Shown piece by piece: positions 1 to 10,450 of a stretch of 64,000 nt of DNA. Position 1 is the first letter of the stretch. Each line of letters starts with the position of its first letter. The notes under the pieces were generated by a model. It did not search any database, had not been told where the DNA came from, and saw only the letters and a list, made by a program, of their open reading frames with translations. The stretch is from Cordylochernes scorpioides. Taxonomy: Eukaryota > Arthropoda > Arachnida > Pseudoscorpiones > Chernetidae. Location: assembly GCA_030710605.1 (NCBI GenBank), contig CP092886.1, positions 52,967,862 through 53,031,861 on the forward strand, read 5' to 3'. Made by a program: the position numbers and the translations under genes.

Positions 1-660
1 CTCATATGTCTGAAGCTCTACAAGATTGATACCCTAAAAGGATTGAGAGAAGATAAGAAAGACGAATATATTTACGTATCATGACTCATATGTCTAAAGC
101 TCTACAAGATTGATACCCTAAAAGGATTGAGAGAAGATAAGAAAGACGAATATATTTACGTATCATGACTCACTATGTCTAAAGCTCTACAAAATTGATA
201 CCCTAATATGATTGAGAGAAGATAAGAAAGACGAATATATTTACGTATCATGACTCATATGTCTAAAGCTCTACAAAATTGATACCCTAATATGATTGAG
301 AGAAGATAAGAAAGACGAATATATTTACGTATCATGACTCACTATGTCTCAAGCTCTACAAAATTGATATCCTAATATGATTGAGTGAAGATAAGTAAGA
401 AGAATATATTAACGTATCATGACTCACTAAGTCTCAAGCTCTACAAAATTGATATTCTAATATGATTGAGTGAAGATAAGTAAGAAGAATATATTAACGT
501 ATCATGACTCACTAAGTCTCAAGCTCTACAAAATTGATATTCTAATATGATTGAGTGAAGATAAGTAAGAAGAATATATTAACGTATCATGACTCACTAA
601 GTCTCAAGCTCTACAAAATTGATATCCTAATATGATTGAGTGAAGATAAATAAGAATATA
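1..660. repeat. 84/85-bp tandem satellite, about 7.8 units
   Basis: Units begin near 1, 85, 169, 254, 338, 423, 508 and 593, so the period alternates between 84 and 85 bp because of one extra C in the CTCA(C)TATG start. The first four units are nearly identical. The last four form a second sub-family that shares several substitutions, which is what local unequal exchange produces. The array decays at about 660 and runs off the left edge, so its true length is unknown. I see no ribozyme core or coding frame in the unit. Confidence 0.95.
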
Positions 661-1778
661 TTTAAATATAATAATTACTCAGAAATTTATTTCGAACAAT
701 GATAAATATAAACAATCGCTATTATTTAAGAATAAATTTTAATCGCACATATTGGATCTGAAGCTTTCGAACTTTATATTTCTTTTACATGCAGAAGAAC
801 GGTAATTTATGCAAATTCTTTTACATATATTTTGTAATATGAGGAATTCTTTACCCTGAAACAATATATTCGTTATTTATTGATCTTTTCTAAACATATT
901 CCTATATATATTACAACCATATAAGCGTTGTAAATAGAGAAATGGCTTCGGGCAATATATCGATTATTATTTTTCAATATTTCTGTTTTCAGAATCGATC
1001 TTATTTCAGCATTGTTTACCTGAATCAACCGTTGATTCGATTTGTATAGGATTTCAATGTTTAAATGTTATATTGGTATTTATAAAACAATTATTATATA
1101 TAATGGAGGACCTGGATTCGAAACCCCCTGAAATAATATTTTCGCGCAAAAAAATGAATATATTTTAAAAATATAAAACACTAGACGTGTGACCCGGGCT
1201 TCGCCCCGGGATTGACCCGTGTGCATATCTACCCGAGTGATATATATTTAGATAAGATTTTTTTAAATAATTGTTTGTTATTAGCATTATCTATTTGTTT
1301 GCATCAGCATAATTTAATCCAATCTTTGATAGAGGGCGCTGTTCGTGAGCTAAGTAGAATCATTTGAATATATAGTTTTGATAATTGAATGATACATTTT
1401 TTAAAATAGCCTATCGTCTTCCCCGTATTCTTTTACCTATGTATGGAAATTCTGGTTTGAATTAGTGAACTACTGCGAATTTGTATACCGGACAAACAAA
1501 CATACAAACATTGATATTCATATATATAGATATTTAAATTCTAGCAATATGAATGAGTTGTTTGTTAGAATGACGGCGAATTTCTTTAATCTAAATGTTT
1601 TTGTATTGGTTTATCGTTATTTAACGTTTAAAGTTCTTACAAGTCCTTTGATTGAATATTTTCATATTTTGACGTTTGTGCGGAACTGTATAGCTGTTGA
1701 AATACGATTTTAATCATCAAGGATAAAAATCAATGTTATTTATATATATTACGATGTACTAGAGCGCCATCTGTTATC
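661..1778. other. AT-rich stretch with no recognisable gene
   Basis: This 1.1-kb interval is AT-rich and shows no domain-bearing frame. A GC-rich hairpin sits at 1193-1210 (CCCGGG, short loop, CCCGGG) and stands out from the surrounding A/T. An 82-codon open frame at 1465-1713 has no recognisable features and is probably chance. Confidence 0.6.
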
Positions 1779-1980
1779 AAATTATAAAACTATTTTAGAG
1801 GCGTAATATTCTTTTTAAAATAAAACAATTTCTACTGTCCTTACTGCGATGGAAAAATTAAAGGGAGGGTTCACCACTGATGAGCCAGGCCCTCCCTTTA
1901 ATTTTTCCATCGCAGTAAGGACAGTAGAAATTGTTTTATTTTAAAAAGAATATTACGCCTCTAAAATAGTTTTATAATTT
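1779..1980. mobile_element. Foldback (palindromic) element, 202 bp
   Basis: The sequence is a near-perfect inverted repeat. The left arm begins AAATTATAAAAC at 1779 and the right arm ends GTTTTATAATTT at 1980, with a short loop around 1869-1885 containing TTCACCACTGATGAGCC. Almost the same loop occurs in the foldback element at 53613-53947, so the two belong to one family. No protein is encoded. It would be a MITE-like or retrozyme-like non-autonomous element; I see no clear target duplication here. Confidence 0.85.
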
Positions 1981-2046
1981 ATATATATGAAGTCCATTTA
2001 TATATATATATATGTGGAAAATATGCCGGGAGGAAATGAATCCATT

Positions 2047-2219
2047 GAAGCAATGGGCGCTTCTCCCGTTAAAATAAACATCAGAATCTGACGCCATCTA
2101 TTGACTGTCGCCGCAACTAGCGGCTTCGAGTCGGTGGCAAATCCACAAACACCAACTAGGCAAACTGATAAGCGTCAGATTCTGACGTTTATTTTGACGG
2201 GAGAAGCGCTAATTGCTTC
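2047..2219. mobile_element. Foldback remnant of the 9570-10104 retrozyme family
   Basis: Arms of 48 bp at 2047-2094 and 2172-2219 are inverted copies of each other around a 77-bp spacer. Arm and spacer sequence (for example GACGGGAGA, GCCATCTATTGAC and the AGCGGC..CGAGTCGGTG stretch) match the retrozyme at 9570-10104 at moderate divergence. The hammerhead core itself is absent, so this is an inverted, truncated copy. The Tc1 element at 2226 abuts its right end. Confidence 0.75.
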
Positions 2220-2225
2220 TATATA

Positions 2226-3718
2226 CACTGGTGTCCAAAAAATAAGAAACTTAACCAATATTGAAATTTCTCAAAAGCTAATTTATTAACAAATATAAAA
2301 TTTAGTATACAAATAGTTTAAACTAGGGAGAATTTGACTAGCTATATCAAAATTTAAAAAAATATTTGAAATTATGAAATATGCAAATTATTACCAACAT
2401 ACCCAAAGCTAAGGTTCCAGATCTTAAAGAAATAATATATCAATAGGTAGTATGATCACCTCTAACAGATATCAAGGTCTCACAGCGAGCCCTCATACTG
2501 TTTACCATGCTTTGGAGGAGGTCCAGGAGTAGTAAACCCCACTCCTCCAATAGAGCAATTCTTAGCTCAACGAGGGTTCTGGGAGAGGGGTGACGAGCTC
2601 CAATACGCCTCCCTAGAGCATCCCACACATGCTCTATTGGATTCAGGTCAGGAGATCTGGCTGGCCAATCCATCCTTCGAATATTCTCACTCTGGAGATA
2701 TTCATTGACTAGCCTAGCCCTATGCGGACGAGCATTATCGTCCATTAAAATTAAATTGTGACCAATTTGATCTCTATAAGGTCTTAGATAGGGCTCAAGG
2801 AACTCGTCCCTGTACCTTTGGGCAGTTAAAGTGCCCCCAGAAAAAATGTGGAGGGGTGTGCGTCTGCTAGAACTGATGCCAGCCCAGACTAAGAGACAGC
2901 CCCCTCTAAAACTGTCTATTTCCGTGATGTTACTGGGATGATAGCGGGTTCCAGGCTTCCTCCAGATGAAAACTCGTCGATAATCTGTGTTTAAACTAAA
3001 TCTTGACTCGTCACTGAAGAGAACATTGACCCACTGATCATGAGTCTAGGCGTGATGTTCCACGCACCAATTCAAGCGGTCTCTCCTGTGAGCAGAGGTT
3101 AAAGGGATACAGACCATTGGTCGTCTTGCATAAAGAGCACCTTCGTGAAGCCTTCGGTAAACAGTTTGTCTTGAAATTCTCGTTCCAGTAACACTTGAGA
3201 GTTCATTAGAGAGTTGAATAGCTGTCATCTCCCTATGGCGCTTGACAGTTACGACCAAATAACGGTCTTCAGAGGTAGCTGTTTTTCTTTTTCTACCAGA
3301 ACCTTCTTTTCTTTTGATGGCTCCTGTCTCAATGAACAGTTTCCATATTTTACTGACCACAGATTTATTTACATTTAGCCATTTTGCTACTTCAACTTGT
3401 GATTGCCCTGCCTCCATTTTTCCAACAGCTCTCCATTTTAAATCATCTGCTAAATTTTTCGTAAACTCATAATCAACTAAGGATTAAATAAAATTATAAT
3501 TGGACAATTCTTAGATGGGGGTAAACGACACGCCAAATAGCACACTTATAAAGACAAGCAAAAATTTGCATATTTTCAATTTTACCGAATCGAATGGTTG
3601 CAATAAATAAATTCTACGACTTAAAATACCTAATTAAATTACTTTTTAGCTTTTAGCGTTGTATATTTTAAAACATATCATTAAAAAACAAAAGTTTCTT
3701 ATTTTTTGGACACCAGTG
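2226..3718 (-). mobile_element. Tc1-like DNA transposon, 1493 bp
   Basis: The ends are inverted copies: CACTGGTGTCCAAAAAATA at 2226 and its complement ending CCAGTG at 3718. The left flank is the dinucleotide TA expected of Tc1/mariner target sites. The right flank is GATGG instead, because retrozyme sequence starts there and shares the last three bases with the transposon end. One transposase gene lies inside on the minus strand. Length and organisation are typical of Tc1 elements of about 1.3-1.7 kb. Confidence 0.9.
2440..3417 (-). pseudogene. Tc1-type DD34E transposase, one in-frame stop
   Basis: The reading frame codes for a Tc1 transposase. Its N-terminus has the paired helix-turn-helix region (SQVEVAKWLNVNKSVVSKIW, then the RKRKTAT linker and a second HTH). 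The DDE catalytic core follows, with first Asp in FSDESRFSL, second Asp in MDDNARPH and Glu in PDLNPIEHVWD, the normal DD34E spacing. A single TAG codon at 3043-3045 interrupts an otherwise continuous frame, at a place where Trp would fit (TGG to TAG). The first ATG (3417) lies about 20 residues inside the usual family start, and upstream codons stay open until a TAA, so the original start codon was probably lost. The protein would cut and paste the element at TA sites. It is inactive as it stands, although only one base may separate it from an open frame. Confidence 0.9.
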
Positions 3719-4260
3719 GATGGCTTTTCTTGATTTATCAAGAAATTGGGTTGGCCAAATATCAGGGAACAGGCTAAATCAATGTTTAGTTGATTTCTGT
3801 TCCACCAGATGGCGTTCTGCCTTCTGTTTAGCACATGTGCTCCTGGTCAGGATATGCCATGTTTATTATTGATTTCAACACCTGATCTTTTTATCTTTTT
3901 TTTTTCTTTCGTTTTTTTAATGTGCTAAGCGTATTTACGCAAGTTTGGCCTTAAATACCCATTTCTTGTTTTTTCGGGAAGCCGTTGGGACCAAAAAAAC
4001 CTTTTTGGTCGCAGTCGTTCAGCCTACTCCACGCTGACGAGCGCCAAAAGCGCGAAACGCGTTCGTGGATGGCCTTTCTTGATTTATCAAGAAATTGGGT
4101 TGGCCAAATATCAGGGAACAGGCTAAATCAATGTTTAGTTGATTTCTGTTCCACCAGATGGCGCTCTGCCTTCTGTAAAGCACATGTGCTCCTGGTCAGG
4201 CTATGTCATTTTTATTATTGATTTCAACACCTGATCTTTTTATCTTTTTTTTTCTTTCGT

Positions 4261-4277
<17 letters not shown>
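3715..4277 (+). mobile_element. Retrozyme-like tandem repeat, 349-bp monomer, 1.6 units
   Basis: A direct repeat with offset 349 bp: 3716 onward matches 4065 onward through the poly-pyrimidine stretch that ends near 4277. The repeat boundary coincides with the predicted cleavage site of the hammerhead ribozyme at 4022-4073. One full monomer (3715-4063) is followed by a partial second copy that ends in (TA)n. No protein is encoded. This head-to-tail layout with a hammerhead at the junction is that of metazoan retrozymes, small circular-RNA retroelements thought to use the reverse transcriptase of Penelope-like elements. Transposition competence is not shown by sequence. Confidence 0.8.
4022..4073 (+). 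ncRNA. Type I hammerhead ribozyme (retrozyme 2)
   Basis: All core elements are present in order. Stem I 5' strand CCACG is at 4029-4033 and conserved CTGACGA at 4034-4040. Helix II is GCGC 4041-4044 paired with GCGC 4050-4053 around loop CAAAA. Conserved GAAA is 4054-4057, helix III is the minimal self-complementary ACGCGT 4057-4062, and the cleavage residue is U4063 (GUU). Stem I 3' strand CGTGG is 4064-4068 and pairs completely with 4029-4033. A further GCC/GGC pairing (4022-4024 with 4071-4073) lies beyond an internal loop. The tiny palindromic helix III resembles the minimal hammerheads of Penelope-like elements and animal retrozymes, which are thought to cleave best as dimers. Confidence 0.85.
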
Positions 4278-4301
<24 letters not shown>

Positions 4302-4332
4302 ATATTAAAAAATTATTCTATTTAAAAATTAA
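4261..4332. repeat. (TA)n microsatellite and AT-rich junction
   Basis: A (TA)n run at about 4267-4298 is followed by TGTTATATTAAAAAATT and further A/T sequence up to the truncated LTR at 4333. The same junction sequence, about 42 bp including the TA run, recurs at 9183-9225 on the far side of the LTR element. Confidence 0.85.
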
Positions 4333-4444
4333 TTTCACCTTTGGCCCAGCTGTGTCGCCTTCCACCACGACTGCACGGTAGAGTTGACATCGAGGTTCGT
4401 CTAGCATCAGGTAACATTGGTCCCAGAGGTCCCAAGATATCACA
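4333..4444 (+). repeat. 5'-truncated 5' LTR of element A
   Basis: Identical in length and nearly in sequence to the final 112 bp of the 3' LTR. It begins TTTCACCTTTGG and ends AAGATATCACA, consistent with a terminal CA. Confidence 0.85.
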
Positions 4445-4587
4445 GACTCCCCCCGTACCGAAGAGTCGACAGGATAGTGGACGCCAAGGTACAAGTAAGC
4501 AAATAGACCACTGTCTGTACAGAAAGATGGAACAGGGAAGAGAGGAGGATTCAAAGGAGCCCATGAAGACCGATCCCGACTACGAAA

Positions 4588-4935
4588 GTGGCGACAACCC
4601 CACTTTTCCGAAGAAAGAAACCACCCTCGGTAAGACGCAGGAAATTGCCCCCGGCCAGGAAGACGTCACGCCCCCCGCCGCCGGTGTCAAATGTCCTGGG
4701 GAGGTTGACGACGACGCTACATCAGTTTTCTGCCGTGACCGGACATCGCGAGAGGTGGAATCGCTACGATGGTTCGTACGAGGCGCAGAGCTTCTTCACC
4801 AACTACGACGCCCAAGCAGATCGGGCCCAACTACAATACTCTACAAGACTGAGAAAGCCCGCAAACCTCCTGCAAGCACCCCTCCGAGTTACCCACACGC
4901 GAGCGTATGTTACCTGCTCCCCCGACCATCTCTAA
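4588..4935 (+). pseudogene. Gag-like fragment of element A
   Basis: An open frame of 115 codons ends with a stretch (RYDGSYEAQSFFTNYDAQAD followed by Arg/Leu-rich residues) resembling the start of a Gypsy capsid region. The upstream half is Lys/Pro-rich and may be an N-terminal Gag tail. It is far shorter than a complete Gag and no zinc knuckle follows, so it is a remnant. The overlapping 208-codon frame at 4341-4967 is probably a shadow. Family placement is tentative. Confidence 0.45.
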
Positions 4936-5097
4936 ACCACGAGCCCAGCGCAAACAATGAGCTCTGACTGTCCCATTGAACCTCCAACTATGGCACCAGA
5001 CCAGGACTGTCCCGACATACAAGACAACACAACAGTAGGTTCCTCCTTCTATAATTTTTGTTGAACAATTGCTCGTTCGAGCGGAACTGTCCAATAA

Positions 5098-5430
5098 TGT
5101 AAACCTACTCTACTACTTGATACAGGAGCATCTATCACTATAATTAGTCGGAATACTTTTAAAATAATAGAAACCAATTTGTAAAAGAAAAATACCTGTT
5201 CACCCATTTAACTTAACTATTAATGCCATAGCTAACAATATTTTCACCATAGATTATATCTTTTTGATCTTAAAAATAAGTAACATAACGCGCAATCTAA
5301 AATTCCATAACATCGATACACCTTTGCCTTTTGGCATTTTATTCCTTAATTCCATAAAACGATTTCTACTAATTATAAACTGTTCTCAGCTACTCCTGTA
5401 TCAAGATAATGTACCTCTACCAACTACCTT
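5098..5430 (+). pseudogene. Retropepsin-like protease remnant of element A
   Basis: The frame starting at 5098 reads TLLLDTGASITIIS, the aspartic-protease active-site motif of Gypsy polyproteins. It stops at 5184. A neighbouring frame continues with hydrophobic protease-like sequence to about 5430, implying a frameshift. No RT, RNase H or integrase follows, so the polyprotein was cut down to gag and protease remnants. In an intact element this protease would process Gag-Pol inside the particle. Confidence 0.55.
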
Positions 5431-8369
5431 TTACCAATTCACTTCGTGCAAGCAACACGTGTCCCATGGACAGGTTAATACAACTGTCCCATTTACTAAA
5501 TTTTCCCCTCCTGGAACGAGTTGCTCACACGTAGTGAAATCCAACACTCTTATTTAACCTCATTATAATGTTCCTAATCCCATTTTCAACGCCCCTATGT
5601 CCTTTTCTTTCATAGCTTTAGACAGAAATAACCTAAGTAACAGCCTTCCAAAACTATTCCAATCGTTAAATTCCCACATAACTACACTCCTTCCTTTTAC
5701 ATGCATAGTTAATCATCGACAAATCTCTCTCAACAAAATAAACAACACCCTATCACATCACTTTTTCCAATTGACAACAAATTTTTAGTGCGCGACTTCA
5801 CACCCAAATCTAATTTCGAGCCACACAAGCTTTATTACGTCGCCCTACTAAACACACACACAAAAAATTATTTTTTTTTCACATTAAACGTGTCATATCC
5901 ACTAACAATATAAAAATTATCGATATGTTCGTACAACCAGCACCCATGACTTTAGTAAATTTGTTATTCTTAGTGAAACAGGTTAGATTTTGTACAAAAC
6001 AGAGACTGCACGTGACACCTTTTCATTTACAATTTTTTTTCGCTTCGTGTCACAGAGCCACACACCACTAAACTCTTTCAATTTTCAGGCCAAAGACGCC
6101 TTCATCACGCCTGTGACACCTTTAATCACACATTGTCCACGTAGATAGTCGCAATTTCATTCAATTCTAACCCGATATCAATGAATAACATTTTTACTCA
6201 GTCCGCAAAATATCGAAACACAACAACCAGTCGATTTAATATCAACAGATACAATATCCGAATTTTCAAAATACAAACACAAATCGAACAAATGCTTGAA
6301 CACACAGGATCATTACAACCTCTGTATCTCCCTATGTCAGTTCCATAACGCTTGTCACCAAACGTGACAAATCAAAACGCTTTGCGTTTACAATTATAGA
6401 ATTAATATCTCCGAACGTAGTTCGAATTAACTTCCAATAAGTTGAAAGAAAGCAAGCCCCCTCGCTCCCCCTTGACCTAAATCCGGAATCGCATTAAAAA
6501 TAGCTTCGCTCCCCTCGCTTCCGCTGTACACGAGCAAACAAACAGCCGACATCTTGTTACGGCCCGTCACCAGGTCTAGATTCTCTCGCCCTCAATTAAC
6601 TTGTCAACTTAACATCGACACTTAGATCCAAGGACAACATTTTACTTACAAAAATCACACACACCCACATAAGTTTAAAAAAAAAAACGACAACATTAGG
6701 ACTCAGTGAGTTTCACAGTTAGAAACAATGTGATCCACGCGTCGCATCAAACTTAAAACAAATTCGATAAGTTAGAAAAACTTAGGCCAACAAGACCAAA
6801 GATATCAATCGAGGACAATTTAAAGCTCTCTCTACCCATCCTAAAAAAAAAAAAAAAACAGGAACATTACGTTTGGCCTACAACTTTCCATTCTTTCACG
6901 ATATATAATTTCTATATATAATCTTACTTGCTCTTCCTTCTCGATGAACATTTTTTAAAAAAATTTTTCATTTTAATATCCTTTATATAATCATTATATA
7001 GCTCTTATAATTGTTTTTTTTTACGTCAACCAATTAGTTTAGATTATTGTCTTTTTTTTATTTTTCTTTACCAAAACTTATTTACTTTTGCTTTATGACT
7101 CTATTTTATAATCAACTTTATATTTTATCTTTCATATCATATCTAATAATCTCAAGTTTATATTTCATGTTTATATCACTAATTTGCATTTATCATTTTA
7201 TATTTTTTCTCACTTTATAAATTAGATGTTATTTACATTGTTTCACCTTCCGCTACCATGTCAATGCTATCGAGTATATTATTGCTCATTATTTTTTTTT
7301 TCATTTAATATTTTCACTTTCTATTACCCCTTATATACTGCTGTAGTGTGTAAATCTTTGTATCATATCATCACTATTTTTACTTTTTTTTAAAGATTAC
7401 TTTGCATTTAACTTCGCCATTCTATTTTCGATTTTTCAAATCCTTTAACGCTATATGCAAAGCCTTAATTTCGCAATTTCATATCTCAATGATATATTCT
7501 TTTATAATCAAACTAAAAATCATGATCTAAAAACAGGGCAATCTTCAATAACCTCTTAAACAAACACTTTAAAGGTTACTTCTTAATAAATACTAACCCT
7601 TTTCCGCAGGAACTTTTAACTCCTTCGCAGGCTAGACTTGACCTACTTTGATTTCGTAATTAACAATCTTGTCACACCGTCCCCCGGATTTACCTATCCC
7701 TACTTCTGGCTTGGATACGTGCAAATTGTATTTTTTTTATTATTCCAGGGCACTCTCATGCCACACGCTGGCACATTTTTTTTTTTTATTTTACTCTTTT
7801 TCTCGCTAAGCCCCTGACGACTCTAATTAAAACTTTGATTTCTGGTCACTGATCTTCGCCCTCTTTATCCTGCATGCGTACGTCTTAACGACTAATTACT
7901 AAAACCCATAACAATCACCCTTATCTTACTTTTCGATTGTGGTACTGTAACTTTATTCGGTCCTTAAATTTACATGTGAAACATGGCCTAGGTTTTCCGC
8001 GCCGTGCACATTAAATGGTTTGGGACTTGAGTCAAAGTGACATTGCCTCAACCAAGTAGTAACTAACCCCTCAACCCTTTCTAACGCCTATCACGAAGAG
8101 ATCATGATTTTCCCATCAAATCATTTTTATTTTTACCTATCGTCATTATATGCTCTCTATTAAATATTTTATTCATATTTTTATTTTTACTTGTATGTTT
8201 AATATTAGTTGTTTATGCTTTATTATCTCTTATGGATATACAGAAATCAACCATGTTATATACCAACTCATTTCAATTAATTGTTAAAAATTACTTCCTT
8301 AATAACAGTCTTCCTATTCCGCTCTCTTAAATCCCTCCATATGAACCCTCTCACACCCGGGGCCATCTG
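5431..8369 (+). other. Non-coding internal region of LTR element A
   Basis: About 2.9 kb of A/T- and C-rich sequence without a recognisable domain. Parts (5670-6200) match the internal region of element B at 28300-28800, so it is conserved at family level despite having no coding capacity. The end next to the 3' LTR carries CCCGGGGCCATCTG, also seen in B just before its 3' LTR (ACGGGGCCCATCTA), and may include the plus-strand priming site. Confidence 0.6.
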
Positions 8370-9182
8370 TGATGATTTAAGACCATGGAATTGTTGTAAA
8401 TAGTCTAGATATCGACTACCACATGTTCCACCCCATGACTGTATATAACTTCTTATGTACTGCACATAGAAAACCTCAACTAACATCAATCTGTACCGCG
8501 TAAGAATCTAATAAAGTATTGCAACTGCACAGATAGTAGGAATGGAGAGAGACAGGAGAAAGTTAAGGTTAAAACAAATCAGGCTTAGAGGATCGTAGAA
8601 GTCAAACCTAAGAAGTAGATCTAGGAGAGAACATAATTATTAATAACGTCACAGTTAACCTTCTGACCCCGGAAACCCTGCGAGCTAAGTTTAAACCAAT
8701 ATTTCCGGACAAGACAGGAGGTATCTGGTGACCAGAAGTTATAAAAGTTTGAGAGACGCCCAATTTCCGGAACAAGACCGGACGTATTTTCCATCAAAGA
8801 AAGCCGCAAGGCCAATTACAGAAGACATCACCTAAGTAGGTCAACCAATAGCCTACGGCCACGTGAAAAAGTCCCACCAATTAGGAAAGAATCACCTAAA
8901 TAGGTCAGCCAATCAGAAAGAAGCAAGGTCGTGGTGTTAAATCGAGGACCTAGAATTGTAAGTCTCCGCTTGGATTCCAACGGTAACACTTGCTCTTAAG
9001 ATCTCTCTCTCTCTCCTCATCCCATTCCTTCTTGACGTCAGACGTTTTTAGTGGAATCTCTGTTTGTTTATTTCACCTTTGGCCCAGCTGTGTCGCCTTC
9101 CACCACGACTGCACGGTAGAGTTGACATCGAGGTTCGTCTAGCATCAGGTAACATTGGTCCCAGAGGTCCCAAGATATCACA
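8370..9182 (+). repeat. 3' LTR of element A, 813 bp
   Basis: Starts TGATGATTTAAG and ends GATATCACA, with TG...CA termini. The start is homologous to the element B LTR (TGATAATTTAAA). No coding frame is evident. Confidence 0.75.
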
Positions 9183-9569
9183 TATATATATATATGTTAT
9201 ATTAAAAAATTATTCTATTTAAAATATATTTCATAGATTCAAATATTTTGTTTATATCTACCTTCAGATGTCGGGACTTCCCTTATAAAAACTCATTGTT
9301 GTTGTTTCCCGGTGGCCGGCTCAAAACCTAAGAATAATCTTTTGTTTTCCTTATTCTACTCGCCTTAAGCCAGGCATTACTTTTATCAAATTTTCTTTTT
9401 TAAATATATATTCCATGGGTTCAATTAAAGCAACCTCTGATCAAACCATTATTATTTTTATTTCAAGATTTAACCACGACTGCATCACCATTACCATAAT
9501 TCTCAACATGATCAAAAATTCAAACAAGCAGAAAATCTCTCAATATTTTTCTTTATAACATATTTATAT
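9183..9569. other. Intergenic AT-rich stretch
   Basis: The first about 42 bp duplicate the sequence left of element A at about 4287-4329. The rest (9226-9569) shows no frame, repeat or structure that I can interpret. Confidence 0.5.
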
Positions 9570-10104
9570 ATAGATGGAAATTTTGCTGGGAGGATATTGA
9601 TCTAAAGAGACAAAGGTCGCCTCTCCCGTCAAAATAGACGTCAAAACTAGACGCCATCTATTGACCGTCACCGCAAACTAGCGGTCTCGGGTCGGTGACA
9701 AAGCCATAACACCAGCTTTGGCAAACTGAAAAGCGTCCACCTAGAGAGTGTTGTGGCTTTGTCACCGACCCGAGACCTCTAGTTTGCGGTGACGGTCAAT
9801 AGATGGAGTCTAGTTTTGACGTCTATTTTGACGGGAGAGGCGACCTTTGTCTCTTTAGATCAATATCCTCCCGGCAAAATTCCCATCTATATTTTAGCCA
9901 TAGATTTGGCCCAGCCACTTTGCCAGCTAAACACCTCTTTGGCAGATTGTCAAGATTCCATTAGATCCCGTGTGGATCTCATGGAATAAAGTCCGCCCTA
10001 GACTGACGAGGGCCATTAGCCCGAAACCATGGTCTCTAGGTGGACGTTTTTCAGTTTGCCAAAGTTGGTGTTGTGGCTTTGTCACCGACCCGAGACCGCT
10101 ATTC
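9570..10104 (+). mobile_element. Retrozyme with inverted partial copy, about 320-bp monomer
   Basis: Three blocks are visible. Block 1 (9570-9747) is an inverted partial monomer. Block 2 (9748-10034) is a direct monomer lacking its first about 33 bp and ending at the hammerhead cleavage site. Block 3 (10035-10104) is the start of the next direct copy, offset 320 bp. Arms 9570-9712 and 9748-9890 are a 143-bp inverted repeat. The inverted copy begins within 2 nt of the position corresponding to the ribozyme cleavage site. There is no coding capacity. It lies beside a mariner fragment. Head-to-tail plus inverted arrangement and a hammerhead at the junction are hallmarks of retrozymes and Penelope pLTRs. 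Confidence 0.85.
9991..10045 (+). ncRNA. Type I hammerhead ribozyme (retrozyme 1)
   Basis: Outer stem I pairs GTCC 9991-9994 with GGAC 10042-10045. An internal loop (GC opposite T) separates it from inner stem I, CCTAGA 9997-10002 with TCTAGG 10035-10040. Core CTGACGA is 10003-10009. Helix II is GGGC 10010-10013 with GCCC 10019-10022 and loop CATTA. GAAA is 10023-10026. Minimal helix III ACCATGGT spans 10026-10033 and is palindromic. The cleavage residue is C10034 in a GUC triplet. Every conserved core position is satisfied and all helices pair without mismatch, so this is the most convincing ribozyme in the window. Confidence 0.92.
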
Positions 10105-10450
10105 ATCGTGGACATTTATCCGCCCCTCGTTAAACTCCCGGCACCATTTCCGCACATTTTTGATGTCCATGCACTTCTCACCATACACTTCCACTAACTG
10201 ACGGTGAATTTCGACCGGAGAATTATTTTTCGAGGAGACAAGTGGCTCAAAGAGGCGGCGGGAGAGTGGTACAACACCTGAATTACAAAGTTGGTTGACA
10301 GGATGAAAAAAGTGATTGAGCATCAAGGCGACTATGTAGAAAAATAGCAAAGTGTCCAACCTTTCCAATGATGTATAAAAGGTTGTGATTAAATGTGTTT
10401 TTCTATGAAAAAAAAATAGGAGACCTTACTTTTCTACTCACCCTCGTAGT
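10105..10450 (-). pseudogene. mariner transposase 5' fragment with terminal repeat
   Basis: On the minus strand the frame ending near 10105 encodes a mariner N-terminal helix-turn-helix region (SPVEIHRQLVEVYGEKC, then VRKWCREFNEGR). The catalytic domain is missing because retrozyme sequence begins at 10104. Upstream, the interval ends at 10450 with a terminal-repeat-like sequence reading TACGAGGGTGAGTAG on the minus strand. This is the 5' third of a mariner element of which only the DNA-binding part survives. Confidence 0.75.

Larger units (their letters stand above)
4333..9182 (+). mobile_element. pol-less Gypsy-type LTR element A
   Basis: The last 112 bp of the LTR at 9071-9182 are repeated at 4333-4444, defining a 5' LTR truncated at its 5' end and a full 3' LTR (8370-9182). 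Inside are a gag-like fragment and a retropepsin remnant on the plus strand near the 5' end. After that come about 3 kb of AT-rich sequence with no reverse transcriptase or integrase. Internal sequence around 5670-6200 is clearly homologous to 28300-28800 of element B. The two therefore belong to one family that lost pol, comparable to LARD-type non-autonomous LTR elements. Confidence 0.75.

Noticed and set aside
1..660. Regular repeats as a possible CRISPR array
   Set aside because: Units are contiguous tandem copies without variable spacers, and the surrounding genome is eukaryotic.
1465..1713. 82-codon open frame
   Set aside because: Low-complexity hydrophobic sequence with no motif and AT-driven composition; probably chance.
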